From: JADYZU01 sp964443055
Lineage (GTDB): Bacteria > Pseudomonadota > Alphaproteobacteria > Rhodobacterales > Rhodobacteraceae
Length of the DNA: 22,489 bases
Direction: 5' to 3'
NCBI GenBank assembly: GCA_964443055.1
Contig: CAYUBT010000022.1
Coordinates: 1-22,489, forward strand
Under the pieces are notes generated by a model. That model saw only the letters and a program-made list of their open reading frames with translations. It did no database searches and was not told where the DNA came from. A program made the position numbers and the translations under genes. Within the stretch, counting starts at the first letter, position 1, and each line of letters starts with the position of its first letter. Positions 14,006 to 22,061 of this stretch are shown piece after piece.

Positions 14006-15052
14006 ATGGCAGAAGTGAAGATCAGTGGCCTGCGCAAGTCCTACGGGACGGTCGAGGTGCTCCACGGGCTCGATATCGACATAGAAGACGGCCAGTTTGT
14101 CATCCTCGTCGGCCCCTCGGGATGTGGCAAGTCCACGCTTCTGCGCATGATCGCCGGGCTTGAGGGGGTGACGGCAGGCACGATCACCATCGGTTCGCGG
14201 GTGGTGAACAACCTGCCTCCGAGCCAGCGCGACATCGCCATGGTGTTCCAGAATTATGCGCTCTATCCGCACAAGACCGTGGCCGCGAACATGGGTTTCG
14301 CGCTGAAGATGGCGCGCATGGCCCGGGCCGAGATCGACACGCGCGTGAACAGGGCAGCGGAAATCCTCGGCCTTACGCCCTATCTGAAACGTTACCCGCG
14401 CGAGCTTTCCGGCGGCCAGCGCCAGCGCGTCGCCATGGGCCGCGCCATCGTCCGTGACCCGCAGGTGTTCCTGTTCGACGAGCCGCTCTCGAATCTCGAT
14501 GCCAAGCTGCGCGTGCAGATGCGCACCGAGATCCGTGAACTGCACCAGCGGCTCAAGGTCACGACCGTCTATGTCACGCACGACCAGATCGAGGCCATGA
14601 CCATGGCGGACCGGATCGTCGTCATGGATGCGGGCAACATCGCCCAGATGGGCGCACCGCTCGAACTCTACGACCGCCCGGCCAACGTCTTCGTCGCGGG
14701 CTTCATCGGCAGCCCGTCGATGAATCTCGTCGAAGGCACGGTTTCAGGCCGCGAGGTCGTCGCGGGCAACCTGCGCCTTCCCCTGGGTGATGTCGCCGTG
14801 GAGGACGGCCGCCGCGTTGTCTGGGGCGTGCGGCCCGAGCATCTGGTGCTGGCGGAGGGAGGATTCCCCGTGCAGATCACGGTGATCGAGCCCACGGGGT
14901 CCGAAATCCATGTGAATGGGCGCGCGGGCGGGCAGGGGATCGTCGCCATCTTCCGCGACCGCCACGATTTCGTCCCCGGCCAGGAGATCGCGCTCGCGCC
15001 GATGCCGGGCCTCGTGCATCTCTTCGACGCCGGGACCGGCGCCCGTATCTGA
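14006..15052 (+). CDS. Sugar ABC transporter ATP-binding protein (UgpC/MalK-like)
   Basis: 348 residues with every motif of a CUT1 ATPase: Walker A GPSGCGKST (36-44), Q-loop VFQNYALYPHKTV (Gln82), signature LSGGQRQRVAMGRA (134-147), Walker B FLFDEPLSNLDAKLR (catalytic Glu159), and switch His192 in THDQIEAMTMADR. A C-terminal TOBE/regulatory region (about 235-348) contains VRPEHL and PTGSEIHV. GGGGAG precedes the ATG. It is encoded divergently from the binding protein and permeases, an arrangement that splits one importer over two operons sharing a control region. It energises uptake at the inner membrane. MalK/UgpC-type ATPases can serve several permeases, but no other transporter is nearby. 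Confidence 0.95.
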   Translation: MAEVKISGLRKSYGTVEVLHGLDIDIEDGQFVILVGPSGCGKSTLLRMIAGLEGVTAGTITIGSRVVNNLPPSQRDIAMVFQNYALYPHKTVAANMGFALKMARMARAEIDTRVNRAAEILGLTPYLKRYPRELSGGQRQRVAMGRAIVRDPQVFLFDEPLSNLDAKLRVQMRTEIRELHQRLKVTTVYVTHDQIEAMTMADRIVVMDAGNIAQMGAPLELYDRPANVFVAGFIGSPSMNLVEGTVSGREVVAGNLRLPLGDVAVEDGRRVVWGVRPEHLVLAEGGFPVQITVIEPTGSEIHVNGRAGGQGIVAIFRDRHDFVPGQEIALAPMPGLVHLFDAGTGARI

Positions 15053-15076
15053 CAGCCATCCGAGGGGAGAACAGCG

Positions 15077-15529
15077 ATGCTGAAGGGAATCGACAGCCGC
15101 CTCAACGCCGAGGTGCTCTATGTGCTGCGGGCGATGGGGCATGGCGACACGCTGGTGATCGCCGACACCAATTTTCCCTCGGATTCGGTCGCGCGCGCGA
15201 CTGTCCACGGCGATCTGCTGCGCATGGACAACATGACGGCGGGCGAGGTCGCCCGGGCGGTCCTGTCGCTCATGCCGCTCGACACGTTCGTCGATGACTT
15301 CGCCGCGCGGATGGAGATCGTGGGTGAACCCGACACCATTCCCCCGGTGCAGGCCGAAGTGCAGGCGGCCATCGACGCGGCAGAAGGCAGCCCCCGGCCG
15401 ATGGTCTCGATCGAGCGGTTCGATTTCTACGACCGCGCGCGCGACGCCTATGCCGTGATCCAGACCGGAGAGCGGCGCTTCTACGGCTGTTTCATCCTGC
15501 GCAAGGGCGTGATCGGCCCCGATGAGTAA
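15077..15529 (+). CDS. RbsD/FucU-family mutarotase (FucU-like)
   Basis: 150 residues, slightly longer than E. coli FucU (about 140). The diagnostic start LKGIDSRLNAEVLYVLRAMG is followed by GHGDTLVIADTNFPSDSV (His22 and Asp30 in the active-site region). LPLDTFVDD, the central MEIVGEPDTIPP and the C-terminal YGCFILRKGVI are all family blocks. FucU interconverts alpha and beta anomers of L-fucose and some other sugars, helping feed newly imported sugar to enzymes that use one anomer. GGGGAGA precedes the ATG. It lies 24 nt after the ATPase gene and overlaps the next kinase by 8 nt, so all three are co-transcribed. Its presence suggests a reducing sugar with fucose- or ribose-like stereochemistry; this is an inference. 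Confidence 0.88.
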   Translation: MLKGIDSRLNAEVLYVLRAMGHGDTLVIADTNFPSDSVARATVHGDLLRMDNMTAGEVARAVLSLMPLDTFVDDFAARMEIVGEPDTIPPVQAEVQAAIDAAEGSPRPMVSIERFDFYDRARDAYAVIQTGERRFYGCFILRKGVIGPDE

Positions 15530-16457
15530 GTCCATGTCCGCACCCGTCGTCATCCTTGGCGTCTTCGTCGCCGACACCGCCTATCGCGCGCAAAGGATGC
15601 CCCGGCTGGGCGAGACTGTCCTGGGCCGCAGCTTCGTGCTCGGGCCCGGCGGCAAGGGCTCGAATCAGGCGGTCGCGGCGGCGCGCGCGGGGGCAGATGT
15701 GCATTTCATCTCGCGGCTCGGGGTGGATGATTTCGCTGCCCTCGCCCGTGCGACCTGGGCCGAGGCCGGGGTCACGCCGGTCATCACCGAGGATCCCGAA
15801 AGCTATACCGGCGCGGCCTTCATCTTCCTCGAGGAGGCCACCGGCGACAACGCGATCATCATCTCGCCCGGTGCGGCGGCACGAATCTCCCCCGCCGATA
15901 TCGAGGCGAATGAAGACCTGATCCGGCGCGCGGGGGTGTTCGTCACCCAGCTGGAGCAGCCGCTCGACGCGGCGATGCGGGCGTTGGAGATCGCGCGCGA
16001 TGCGGGCGTGACCACGATTCTCAACCCGGCACCTGCGGCCGAACTGCCCGAGGGGATGCTCGCGCTCTGCGACCTGGTAACCCCGAATGAAAGCGAGGCC
16101 GAATCGCTCACCGGCGTGGTGGTCACGGATGTGGAAGGGGCCGAGGCCGCCGCCCGCGCACTCATCGCGCAGGGGGCGCGCGCGGCGATCATCACGCTTG
16201 GTGAACGGGGCGCTCTCTGGAGCGACGGGACGCGCAGCACCCATATTCCGGCCTTCAACGCGGGCCCTGTGGCCGAGACGACCGGCGCGGGCGACGCCTT
16301 CAACGGCGCGCTCGCCACGGCGCTGGCGGAAGGGATGGACCCGGTCTCGGCGGTCCGGTTCGGGGCGGCCTGCGCGGCAATCTCGGTCACCCGTCCGGGC
16401 ACCGCGCCCTCGATGCCGGTGCGGGCGGAAATCGACGCACTTCTCGCACGGGGCTGA
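15522..16457 (+). CDS. Ribokinase-like PfkB carbohydrate kinase (second copy)
   Basis: 311 residues, matching ribokinase (about 305). The first signature GPGGKGSNQAVAAARAG (about 41-57) and the second TTGAGDAFNGALATAL (GAGD at 255-258, Asp258 as base) are both canonical. PNESEAESLTG is the ribokinase N.xE.....G block, and NPAPAAELPE is also typical. The ATG overlaps the mutarotase TAA by 8 nt. The expected reaction is ATP-dependent 5-phosphorylation of ribose or a related sugar. The RbsK-like sequence beside an RbsD/FucU protein recalls the rbs operon, but the transporter here is of the MalFGK (CUT1) rather than the RbsABC (CUT2) type. It is only moderately similar to the kinase at 4404, so the two probably have different substrates. 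Last gene of its operon. Confidence 0.88.
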   Translation: MSKSMSAPVVILGVFVADTAYRAQRMPRLGETVLGRSFVLGPGGKGSNQAVAAARAGADVHFISRLGVDDFAALARATWAEAGVTPVITEDPESYTGAAFIFLEEATGDNAIIISPGAAARISPADIEANEDLIRRAGVFVTQLEQPLDAAMRALEIARDAGVTTILNPAPAAELPEGMLALCDLVTPNESEAESLTGVVVTDVEGAEAAARALIAQGARAAIITLGERGALWSDGTRSTHIPAFNAGPVAETTGAGDAFNGALATALAEGMDPVSAVRFGAACAAISVTRPGTAPSMPVRAEIDALLARG

Positions 16458-16490
16458 CCGGCTCTTTCATCTTTCCGGAAATATCCTGGG

Positions 16491-16524
16491 GGGAGGCCGG
16501 GACGGGCCGGGGGCAAGGCCTCCC
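16491..16524. terminator. Hairpin between convergent kinase and hutC genes
   Basis: GGGAGGCC (16491-16498) and GGCCTCCC (16517-16524) form an 8-bp GC-rich stem around an 18-nt loop, ending against the hutC stop codon. It is preceded by GAAATATCCTGGGGG, a style of gene-end sequence I associate with Rhodobacterales genomes. It may serve as a bidirectional terminator, although no strong U-run is seen. Confidence 0.5.
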
Positions 16525-17193
16525 TCAAAGCTCCGCTGCGACCCGGTGCCCCGGCGCGAAGACCAGGTCGACCCGAGTCACCGGCGTCTCGCCCGACCAG
16601 GTGCGCCGCCGCGCGGCCAGCAGCGGCTCCTCGGGCGGGCAGTCGAAATGCGCCGCCAGATCGCCGGCGGCCTGGGCCGCGAGCGTGTAATCTCCCCGGC
16701 TGAACGGCGCATGGCCGACGAGCCATTCATTCGCGCTGGTCGTGGTCAGGTCGGTTCCGGAGATCTCGGGAATTGCCGCCAGATTCACCCAGCGGTCCTC
16801 ATGGGCATGGCTGCGCCCGTCCGCCAGATGCAGCGCCACGAGACGCAGATGCGGCCCCGGGCCAAAGCCGCAGTCTTCGGGTGCTTCTCCTTCCTCGCGC
16901 AGCAGGAGCCGGTGGTCGTAGACCTGTCCGCCCGCCTCGACCGCGGCGCGGATGACGGGGATCGTCAGTACGGCCCGCCGCACCGGATTCAGCGTCACAT
17001 GGCTACCCGCGCGGCGCTTGCGCTCGATCAGACCCTCTTCGGCAAGCGACTGCAGCGCCCGGTTGACCGTTGCCCGCGCCACGCCGAATTCGCGCGCGAG
17101 ATCGGCCTCGTTCGGAAGCCGCGCGCCGGGAGGCCAGATGCGGGCGCGGATGCGGCGCAGGACCTCGGCCTCGATTTCCTGCCAGCCCTTCAG
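16525..17193 (-). CDS. hutC: HutC, GntR/UTRA-family histidine utilisation repressor
   Basis: 222 residues if started at CTG 17193-17191. The wHTH reads WQEIEAEVLRRIRARIWPPG ... LPNEADLAREFGVARATVNRALQSLAEEGLI, then RKRRAGSHV, as in HutC. The C-terminal UTRA ligand domain (about 75-215) would bind urocanate, releasing the repressor. The only ATG/GTG/TTG in this frame near the N-terminus is GTG at 17082, which would cut off half the DNA-binding domain. The CTG has GAGGGA 6 nt upstream (17200-17205) and overlaps the hutF stop as CTGA, a typical coupled arrangement, so a CTG start is my best reading. An assembly error is the alternative. It is co-transcribed after hutF, and its probable operator is at 18568. 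Confidence 0.85.
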   Translation of the reverse strand: MKGWQEIEAEVLRRIRARIWPPGARLPNEADLAREFGVARATVNRALQSLAEEGLIERKRRAGSHVTLNPVRRAVLTIPVIRAAVEAGGQVYDHRLLLREEGEAPEDCGFGPGPHLRLVALHLADGRSHAHEDRWVNLAAIPEISGTDLTTTSANEWLVGHAPFSRGDYTLAAQAAGDLAAHFDCPPEEPLLAARRRTWSGETPVTRVDLVFAPGHRVAAEL

Positions 17194-18545
17194 AGCGATT
17201 CCCTCAGCGGGGCGATGGCGCGCACATAGGCCGCTGTGATCGCCTCGCGCTCGACATGGCGCCCCTCCCGCACCAGATGCCGCCCGGCGGACCAGACATC
17301 GCCAACCATCCGTTGCCTGCCCGCAAAGACGAAGGAATCGAGGATCATGTCGCCTTCGAGACCGGCGAGATCGACATCACCCATGTCGAGGGCGAGAAGG
17401 TCGGCCCAGCCGCCTGCGCGGATGGTGCCGCTGTCGCGTCCCGCCGCCTGCGCGCCGCCCGCGCAGACCGCATCGAAGAGCCGCCGCCCGGTGGATCGTT
17501 CCGCCGTGGCCAGCGCCGCGCGGCTGTGGTCGCGCAGGCGTTGGGAATGGTCGAGCTGGCGCAGTTCCTCGGCCAGCGAAATCCGCAGGTTGCTGTCCGA
17601 CCCGACTCCGATCCGCCCGCCCGCCTCCAGATAGCGCACGCCGTCGAAGATCCCGTCGCCGAGATTGGCCTCGGTGATCGGGCAGAGCCCCGCGACCGCG
17701 CCGGAACGGGCCAGCGCCCCGGTTTCCCCGGGCGTCATCTGGGTGGCATGGATCGCGCACCAGCGGGCGGGGGTGTCCACATGGTCGAGGAACCATTCGA
17801 CCGGCCGCGCGCCGAGGGCGGCCTGCACCTCATCGACCTCGGCCGTCTGTTCGGCCAGATGGACATGCAGGGGGCCGGGCAGCGCGGCGATCCAGTCGAG
17901 TGCCTCCGGCGCGACCGCGCGCAGCGAATGCGGTGCGGCCCCGATCACATGATCGGCGGGCAGGGCGGTGAGCGCCTGTCGCGACGCCTCATGCAGATGC
18001 AGGAATGTGTCGCGGTCGGTGCCGAAGCGCCGCTGGCCCGGGCCGAGCGGGCGGAAATCGCAGCCGCCGAACTGGTAATGCACCGGCAGGAGCGTGAGGC
18101 CGATGCCGCTCTCTGCCGCCGCCGCGCCGATCCGTGCGGCCATTTCGGCAATATCGTCATGGGGCTGCCCATCGGGGCGGTGGTGCAGGTAGTGGAACTC
18201 CACATTCGCGCCATAGCCCGATTCGAGCATCTCCATCTGCACGAAGGCGGCGATGGCCTGGACCTGGTCGGGGGTGATCCGGTCGAGGAACCGGTACATG
18301 AGCCGCCGCCAGGTCCAGAAGGAATCCTGCGCCTCCGGCCCGCGCGATTCGGTCATCCCGGCCATGGCGCGCTGGAAGGCATGCGAATGCAGATTGGCGG
18401 GTGCGGGCAGGAGGCAGTCCACGCGGATCGTCGCCGCGTCCTCCCCGCCAATAGCCGCAATTCGCCCGTCTGCGCCGATGGCGACGCTGACGTCGCGCGC
18501 CCAGCCCGAGGGCAGGAGCGCCCGATCCGCCCGGATGACCTGCAT
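17190..18545 (-). CDS. hutF: HutF, formimidoylglutamate deiminase
   Basis: 451 residues, the usual HutF length. It is an amidohydrolase-superfamily TIM barrel with metal ligands in NLHSHAFQRAMAG (His53, His55), HVHLAEQ (His229, with Glu232), IHATQM (His266) and GVGSDSNLR (Asp317). HSLRAV at His206 and the WRRLMYRF block are HutF-specific in my recollection. It converts N-formimidoyl-L-glutamate to N-formyl-L-glutamate and ammonia, which HutG then deformylates: the five-step histidine route. AAGGGGAG lies 4 nt before the ATG. It is the first gene of the leftward hutF-hutC unit and diverges from hutI across the operator. It is unlikely to be a guanine or atrazine-type deaminase, given the hut context. 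Confidence 0.93.
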   Translation of the reverse strand: MQVIRADRALLPSGWARDVSVAIGADGRIAAIGGEDAATIRVDCLLPAPANLHSHAFQRAMAGMTESRGPEAQDSFWTWRRLMYRFLDRITPDQVQAIAAFVQMEMLESGYGANVEFHYLHHRPDGQPHDDIAEMAARIGAAAAESGIGLTLLPVHYQFGGCDFRPLGPGQRRFGTDRDTFLHLHEASRQALTALPADHVIGAAPHSLRAVAPEALDWIAALPGPLHVHLAEQTAEVDEVQAALGARPVEWFLDHVDTPARWCAIHATQMTPGETGALARSGAVAGLCPITEANLGDGIFDGVRYLEAGGRIGVGSDSNLRISLAEELRQLDHSQRLRDHSRAALATAERSTGRRLFDAVCAGGAQAAGRDSGTIRAGGWADLLALDMGDVDLAGLEGDMILDSFVFAGRQRMVGDVWSAGRHLVREGRHVEREAITAAYVRAIAPLRESL

Positions 18546-18555
18546 GGGACTCCCC

Positions 18556-18583
18556 TTGACGTGAGAATATGTCTATACATAAT
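18556..18583 (+). promoter_or_regulatory. Predicted hutI promoter
   Basis: TTGACG (18556-18561), a 16-nt spacer and CATAAT (18578-18583, 5 of 6 matches to TATAAT) form a good sigma70-type promoter pointing at hutI, about 30 nt before its ATG. The HutC palindrome fills the spacer and part of the -10, a classic repression geometry. A leftward hutF promoter must overlap but is not clear. Confidence 0.6.
18568..18581. promoter_or_regulatory. Probable HutC operator (TATGTCTATACATA)
   Basis: A 14-bp palindrome with a single mismatched pair, TATGTCTATACATA, in the 71-bp hutF/hutI divergent region. TGTMTANACA-type palindromes are established operators for HutC and other UTRA-type GntR repressors. 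Its location lets one site control both directions. Confidence 0.75.
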
Positions 18584-18616
18584 AGCCGAAATCCCGCCTG
18601 ACGCAAGCGAGTCGCC

Positions 18617-19771
18617 ATGATCCTGACAAATGCCCGTATCTGGTCCGGCCCCGGTACCGAGGTCATCTCCGGCAGCATTGCCATCGACGGTGACCTGATC
18701 GCCGGGAGTGCGGGTGGCGAAGAGATCGACCTTGGCGGCAGGCTGGTCACGCCCGCGCTGATCGACTGTCATACACATCTTGTTCATGGCGGCCAGCGCG
18801 CGGGTGAGTGGGCCATGCGGATGGCAGGCGCGGATTATGAGGAGATCGCGCGCGCGGGCGGCGGCATCATCTCGACGGTGGCGGCGACGCGGGCGGCCTC
18901 CGAGGATGAACTGCTCGCCAGCGCGCTTCCGCGCCTTGACCGGCTGATTGCCGACGGGGTGGGGACAGTCGAGGTGAAATCGGGCTATGGCCTGAATCCC
19001 GACGCCGAACTGCGCATGCTGCGTGTGGCGCGGCGTCTGACGGAATTGCGCCCGGTCACGGTGAAGACCAGCTACCTTGCCGCCCATGCCGTCCCGGCCG
19101 AATATCGGGGCCGCCCGGGCAATTATCTCGACGAGGTGGTCCTGCCCACGCTCACCCGCGCCCATGCCGAGGGTCTGGTCGATGCGGTGGACGGATTCTG
19201 CGAGGGAATAGCCTTCTCTGTCAAGGAGATGGCCATGGTCTTTGATGCGGCGCGCGAACTTGGCCTGCCGGTGAAGCTTCATGCCGACCAGCTCTCGCTG
19301 CTGGGCGGCGCGCAGCTGGCGGCGCGATAGGGCGCGCTTTCGGGGGATCATCTCGAATATGCGACCGAGGATGACGCGCGTGCCATGGCCGGGGCCGGAA
19401 CCGTCGCCGTTCTCCTGCCCGGGGCCTTCTATGCCCTGCGCGAGATCCAGGCCCCGCCGGTCGCGGCCTTCCGTGAACACGGGGTGAAGATGGCTGTGGC
19501 GACCGACCTCAACCCCGGCACCTCGCCCGTCCATTCGCTGCTTCTGGCCATGAACATGGCCTGCACGCTCTTCGGCCTGACGGCTGACGAGGCCATGGCC
19601 GGGGCCACGAGCCACGCCGCCACCGCCCTCGGCCTGCAGGATCGCGGGCGGATCGCGCCCGGGCTGCGCGCCGATCTGGCCATCTGGGACGCGGACGATC
19701 CGGCGCATCTGATCTATCGCCTTGGCCTCTCGCCCCTTCATCTGCGCATCATCGGAGGACGCCCATGCTGA
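18617..19771 (+). pseudogene. hutI: HutI, imidazolonepropionase, interrupted by in-frame TAG
   Basis: The complete reading frame would be 384 amino acids plus one internal stop, near the roughly 400 of HutI. The N-terminal part has metal ligands in IDCHTHLVHGG (His52, His54), VEVKSGYGLN and VKLHADQ (His222). Codon 238 is TAG (19328-19330), where relatives usually have Tyr in a LAARYGALSADHLEY-like block, so one base change explains it. The same frame continues with GALSGDHLEY (His245), the catalytic/metal Asp297 in VATDLNPGTSP and a normal C-terminus. The 237-residue product would lack the last third of the barrel. HutI opens imidazolonepropionate to formimidoylglutamate. Upstream is the hut promoter; downstream hutH overlaps. 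A sequencing error, a real nonsense mutation and suppressor readthrough are all possible. Confidence 0.88.
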
Positions 19772-21267
19772 CCCTCACCCCCGGCGCGGCCACGCTGGCC
19801 GATCTCGAACGGATCTGGCGCGAAGGACTGCCCGCCCGCCTCGATCCATCGGCAAGGGCGCTGGTCGAGGCGTCGGCCGCGCGTGTCGCGCAGGCGGCGG
19901 CAGGCGAGGCGGCGGTCTATGGTGTCAACACGGGATTCGGCAAGCTCGCAAGCGTGAAGATCGTCTCGGAGGATACTGCAAAACTTCAGGAAAATCTGAT
20001 CCTGTCGCATTGTTGCGGCGTGGGCGAGGCGCTGGAGGAGCCGACCGTGCGGCTGATGATGGCGCTGAAACTCCTGTCGCTCGGGCGCGGCGCATCCGGC
20101 ACGAAGTGGGAGGTGGTGGCGCTGATCGAGGCGATGCTCGAACGCGGCGTGACGCCGGTGATCCCCGTGCAGGGTTCGGTGGGGGCCTCGGGCGACCTCG
20201 CACCGCTTGCGCATATGGCCGCCGTCATGCTCGGGCAGGGGGAGGCACGGATCGGCAACCGCGTTCTTCCGGGTGGCGATGCCCTGCGGCTTGCGGGACT
20301 GACCCCCGTCACGCTTGGCCCCAAGGAAGGGCTGGCGTTGATCAACGGCACGCAATTCTCGACCGCCTGCGCACTGGCCGGCCTGTTCGACGCGCGCCGT
20401 GCCGCCGAGAATGCCGTGGTCATCTCCTGTCTCTCGACCGATGCGATCATGGGCTCGACCGCGCCGCTGAACGCCGCGATCCATGAATTGCGCGGCCACG
20501 CCGGACAGATCCGCGTGGCCGAACGGATGCGCGCGCTGATGGAGGGGTCCGAGATCCGTGAAAGCCACCGTCAGGGCGACAGCCGCGTGCAGGACCCCTA
20601 CTGCATCCGCTGCCAGCCACAGGTGACCGGCGCGGCGCTGGACCTGCTCGACATGACCGCGCGCACCCTGGAGATCGAGGCCAATGCCGTCACCGACAAT
20701 CCGCTGGTGCTCGAGGACGCCATCGTCTCGGGCGGCAATTTCCACGCCGAACCCGTGGCCTTCGCCGCTGACATGATCGCGCTGGCGCTGGCCGAGATCG
20801 GGGCCATCGCACAGCGTCGCGTGGCGCTGATGGTCGATCCCACGCTCTCCTTCGACCTTCCACCGTTTCTCACGCCCGAACCGGGGCTGAACTCGGGCCT
20901 GATGATCGCTGAGGTGACGACGGCGGCGCTGATGAGCGAGAACAAGCATCTGGCCAATCCATGTTCGACCGATTCCACCCCGACCAGCGCCAATCAGGAG
21001 GACCATGTGAGCATGGCCGCCCATGGTGCGCGCCGGCTGAAGCGGATGAACGCCAATCTTGCACATATCCTCGGGGTCGAGGCACTCTGCGCTGCGCAGG
21101 GCATCGAGTTCCGCGCGCCGCTCGAGACATCCCCCGCGCTCGCCCGCGTCATCGCCCGGCTGCGGCAGGAGGTGCCGCCGCTACAGGAGGATCGCTACAT
21201 GGCCCCCGATCTTGTCGCCGCCGCCGCGCTCGTCGCCTCGGGCGCGCTGGTGGAGGCGGCGCGGTGA
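19765..21267 (+). CDS. hutH: HutH, histidine ammonia-lyase
   Basis: 500 residues, standard length. The prosthetic MIO group forms from Ala141-Ser142-Gly143 within VQGSVGASGDLAPLAHMA. The catalytic Tyr52 is in VYGVNTGFGK, with His82 nearby, and ESHRQGDSRVQDPYCIRC, NAVTDNPLV and SANQEDHVSM are invariant family blocks. It deaminates L-histidine to trans-urocanate, the first hut step and the source of the HutC inducer. The start at 19765 has GGAGGA with 5 nt spacing and overlaps the hutI stop (ATGCTGA). It is intact, so histidine could still be converted to urocanate even if hutI is broken. It is a cytoplasmic tetramer in characterised homologues. Confidence 0.96.
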   Translation: MLTLTPGAATLADLERIWREGLPARLDPSARALVEASAARVAQAAAGEAAVYGVNTGFGKLASVKIVSEDTAKLQENLILSHCCGVGEALEEPTVRLMMALKLLSLGRGASGTKWEVVALIEAMLERGVTPVIPVQGSVGASGDLAPLAHMAAVMLGQGEARIGNRVLPGGDALRLAGLTPVTLGPKEGLALINGTQFSTACALAGLFDARRAAENAVVISCLSTDAIMGSTAPLNAAIHELRGHAGQIRVAERMRALMEGSEIRESHRQGDSRVQDPYCIRCQPQVTGAALDLLDMTARTLEIEANAVTDNPLVLEDAIVSGGNFHAEPVAFAADMIALALAEIGAIAQRRVALMVDPTLSFDLPPFLTPEPGLNSGLMIAEVTTAALMSENKHLANPCSTDSTPTSANQEDHVSMAAHGARRLKRMNANLAHILGVEALCAAQGIEFRAPLETSPALARVIARLRQEVPPLQEDRYMAPDLVAAAALVASGALVEAAR

Positions 21268-22061
21268 CTCCGGTCGAAGTGATCCGGGGCGAAGGCCCCG
21301 TCATCCTCGGCCAGCCGCATGCCGGCACCTTCGTGCCCGGGGAGATTCGCGCGAAGCTGAACGCGCGCGGGCGGGAACTGGCCGACACCGACTGGCATGT
21401 GGACCTGCTCTATGACGGTCTTCTGCCTGGCGCGACCGTGGTGCGCGCGAGTTTCCATCGCTATGTGATCGACGCCAACCGCAGCCCCGGCGATGAAAGC
21501 CTCTATCCCGGCCAGAACACCACCGGGCTGGTTCCGCTCACCGATTTCGATGGTGAGCCGATCTGGGAGGTGGAGCCTGCCGCCGCAGACATCGCGCAGC
21601 GCACCGCCGCCTTTCACGCGCCCTATCACGCGGCCCTTCATGCAGAGATCGAACGCGTGCGCGCCAGACATGGCATCGCGATCCTCTGGGACTGCCACTC
21701 GATCCGCTCGCGGATTCCCTTCCTGTTCGACGGCGTGCTGCCCGACATCAACATCGGCACCAATCTGGGCGTGACCTGCGACCCCCGTCTTGAAGCCACC
21801 GTCCTGCGCATCGCGGAACGATCGGGTCTGACCCATGTCCTCAACGGTCGGTTCAAGGGCGGCTGGACCACGCGCCATTACGGGCGGCCGGAAAGCGGCG
21901 TTCATGCGATCCAGATGGAAAACGCGCAATCCGCCTATCTGCAGGCCGAGGCCGCACCCTGGGATTACGGCGGGCCCGGCACCGGGAGATTGCGCGCGGT
22001 GCTCGCCGACATGCTCGACAAGATCAATGCACTCGCGCCCGAACTGAAGGTGACGTCATGA
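21264..22061 (+). CDS. hutG: HutG, N-formylglutamate deformylase
   Basis: 265 residues from the GTG at 21264, which overlaps the hutH stop as GTGA and has GGAGG 8 nt upstream; the longer open frame upstream is only antisense-free space inside hutH. Motifs of the N-formylglutamate amidohydrolase family are LGQPHAGTFVPGEI, DWHVDLLYDGLL, VIDANRSPGDESLYPGQNT, ILWDCHSIRSRIPFLFDG and FKGGWTTRHYG. It hydrolyses N-formyl-L-glutamate to glutamate and formate, completing the HutF branch. It is not the arginase-type HutG (formimidoylglutamase), which fits the presence of HutF. Confidence 0.94.
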   Translation: MTPVEVIRGEGPVILGQPHAGTFVPGEIRAKLNARGRELADTDWHVDLLYDGLLPGATVVRASFHRYVIDANRSPGDESLYPGQNTTGLVPLTDFDGEPIWEVEPAAADIAQRTAAFHAPYHAALHAEIERVRARHGIAILWDCHSIRSRIPFLFDGVLPDINIGTNLGVTCDPRLEATVLRIAERSGLTHVLNGRFKGGWTTRHYGRPESGVHAIQMENAQSAYLQAEAAPWDYGGPGTGRLRAVLADMLDKINALAPELKVTS

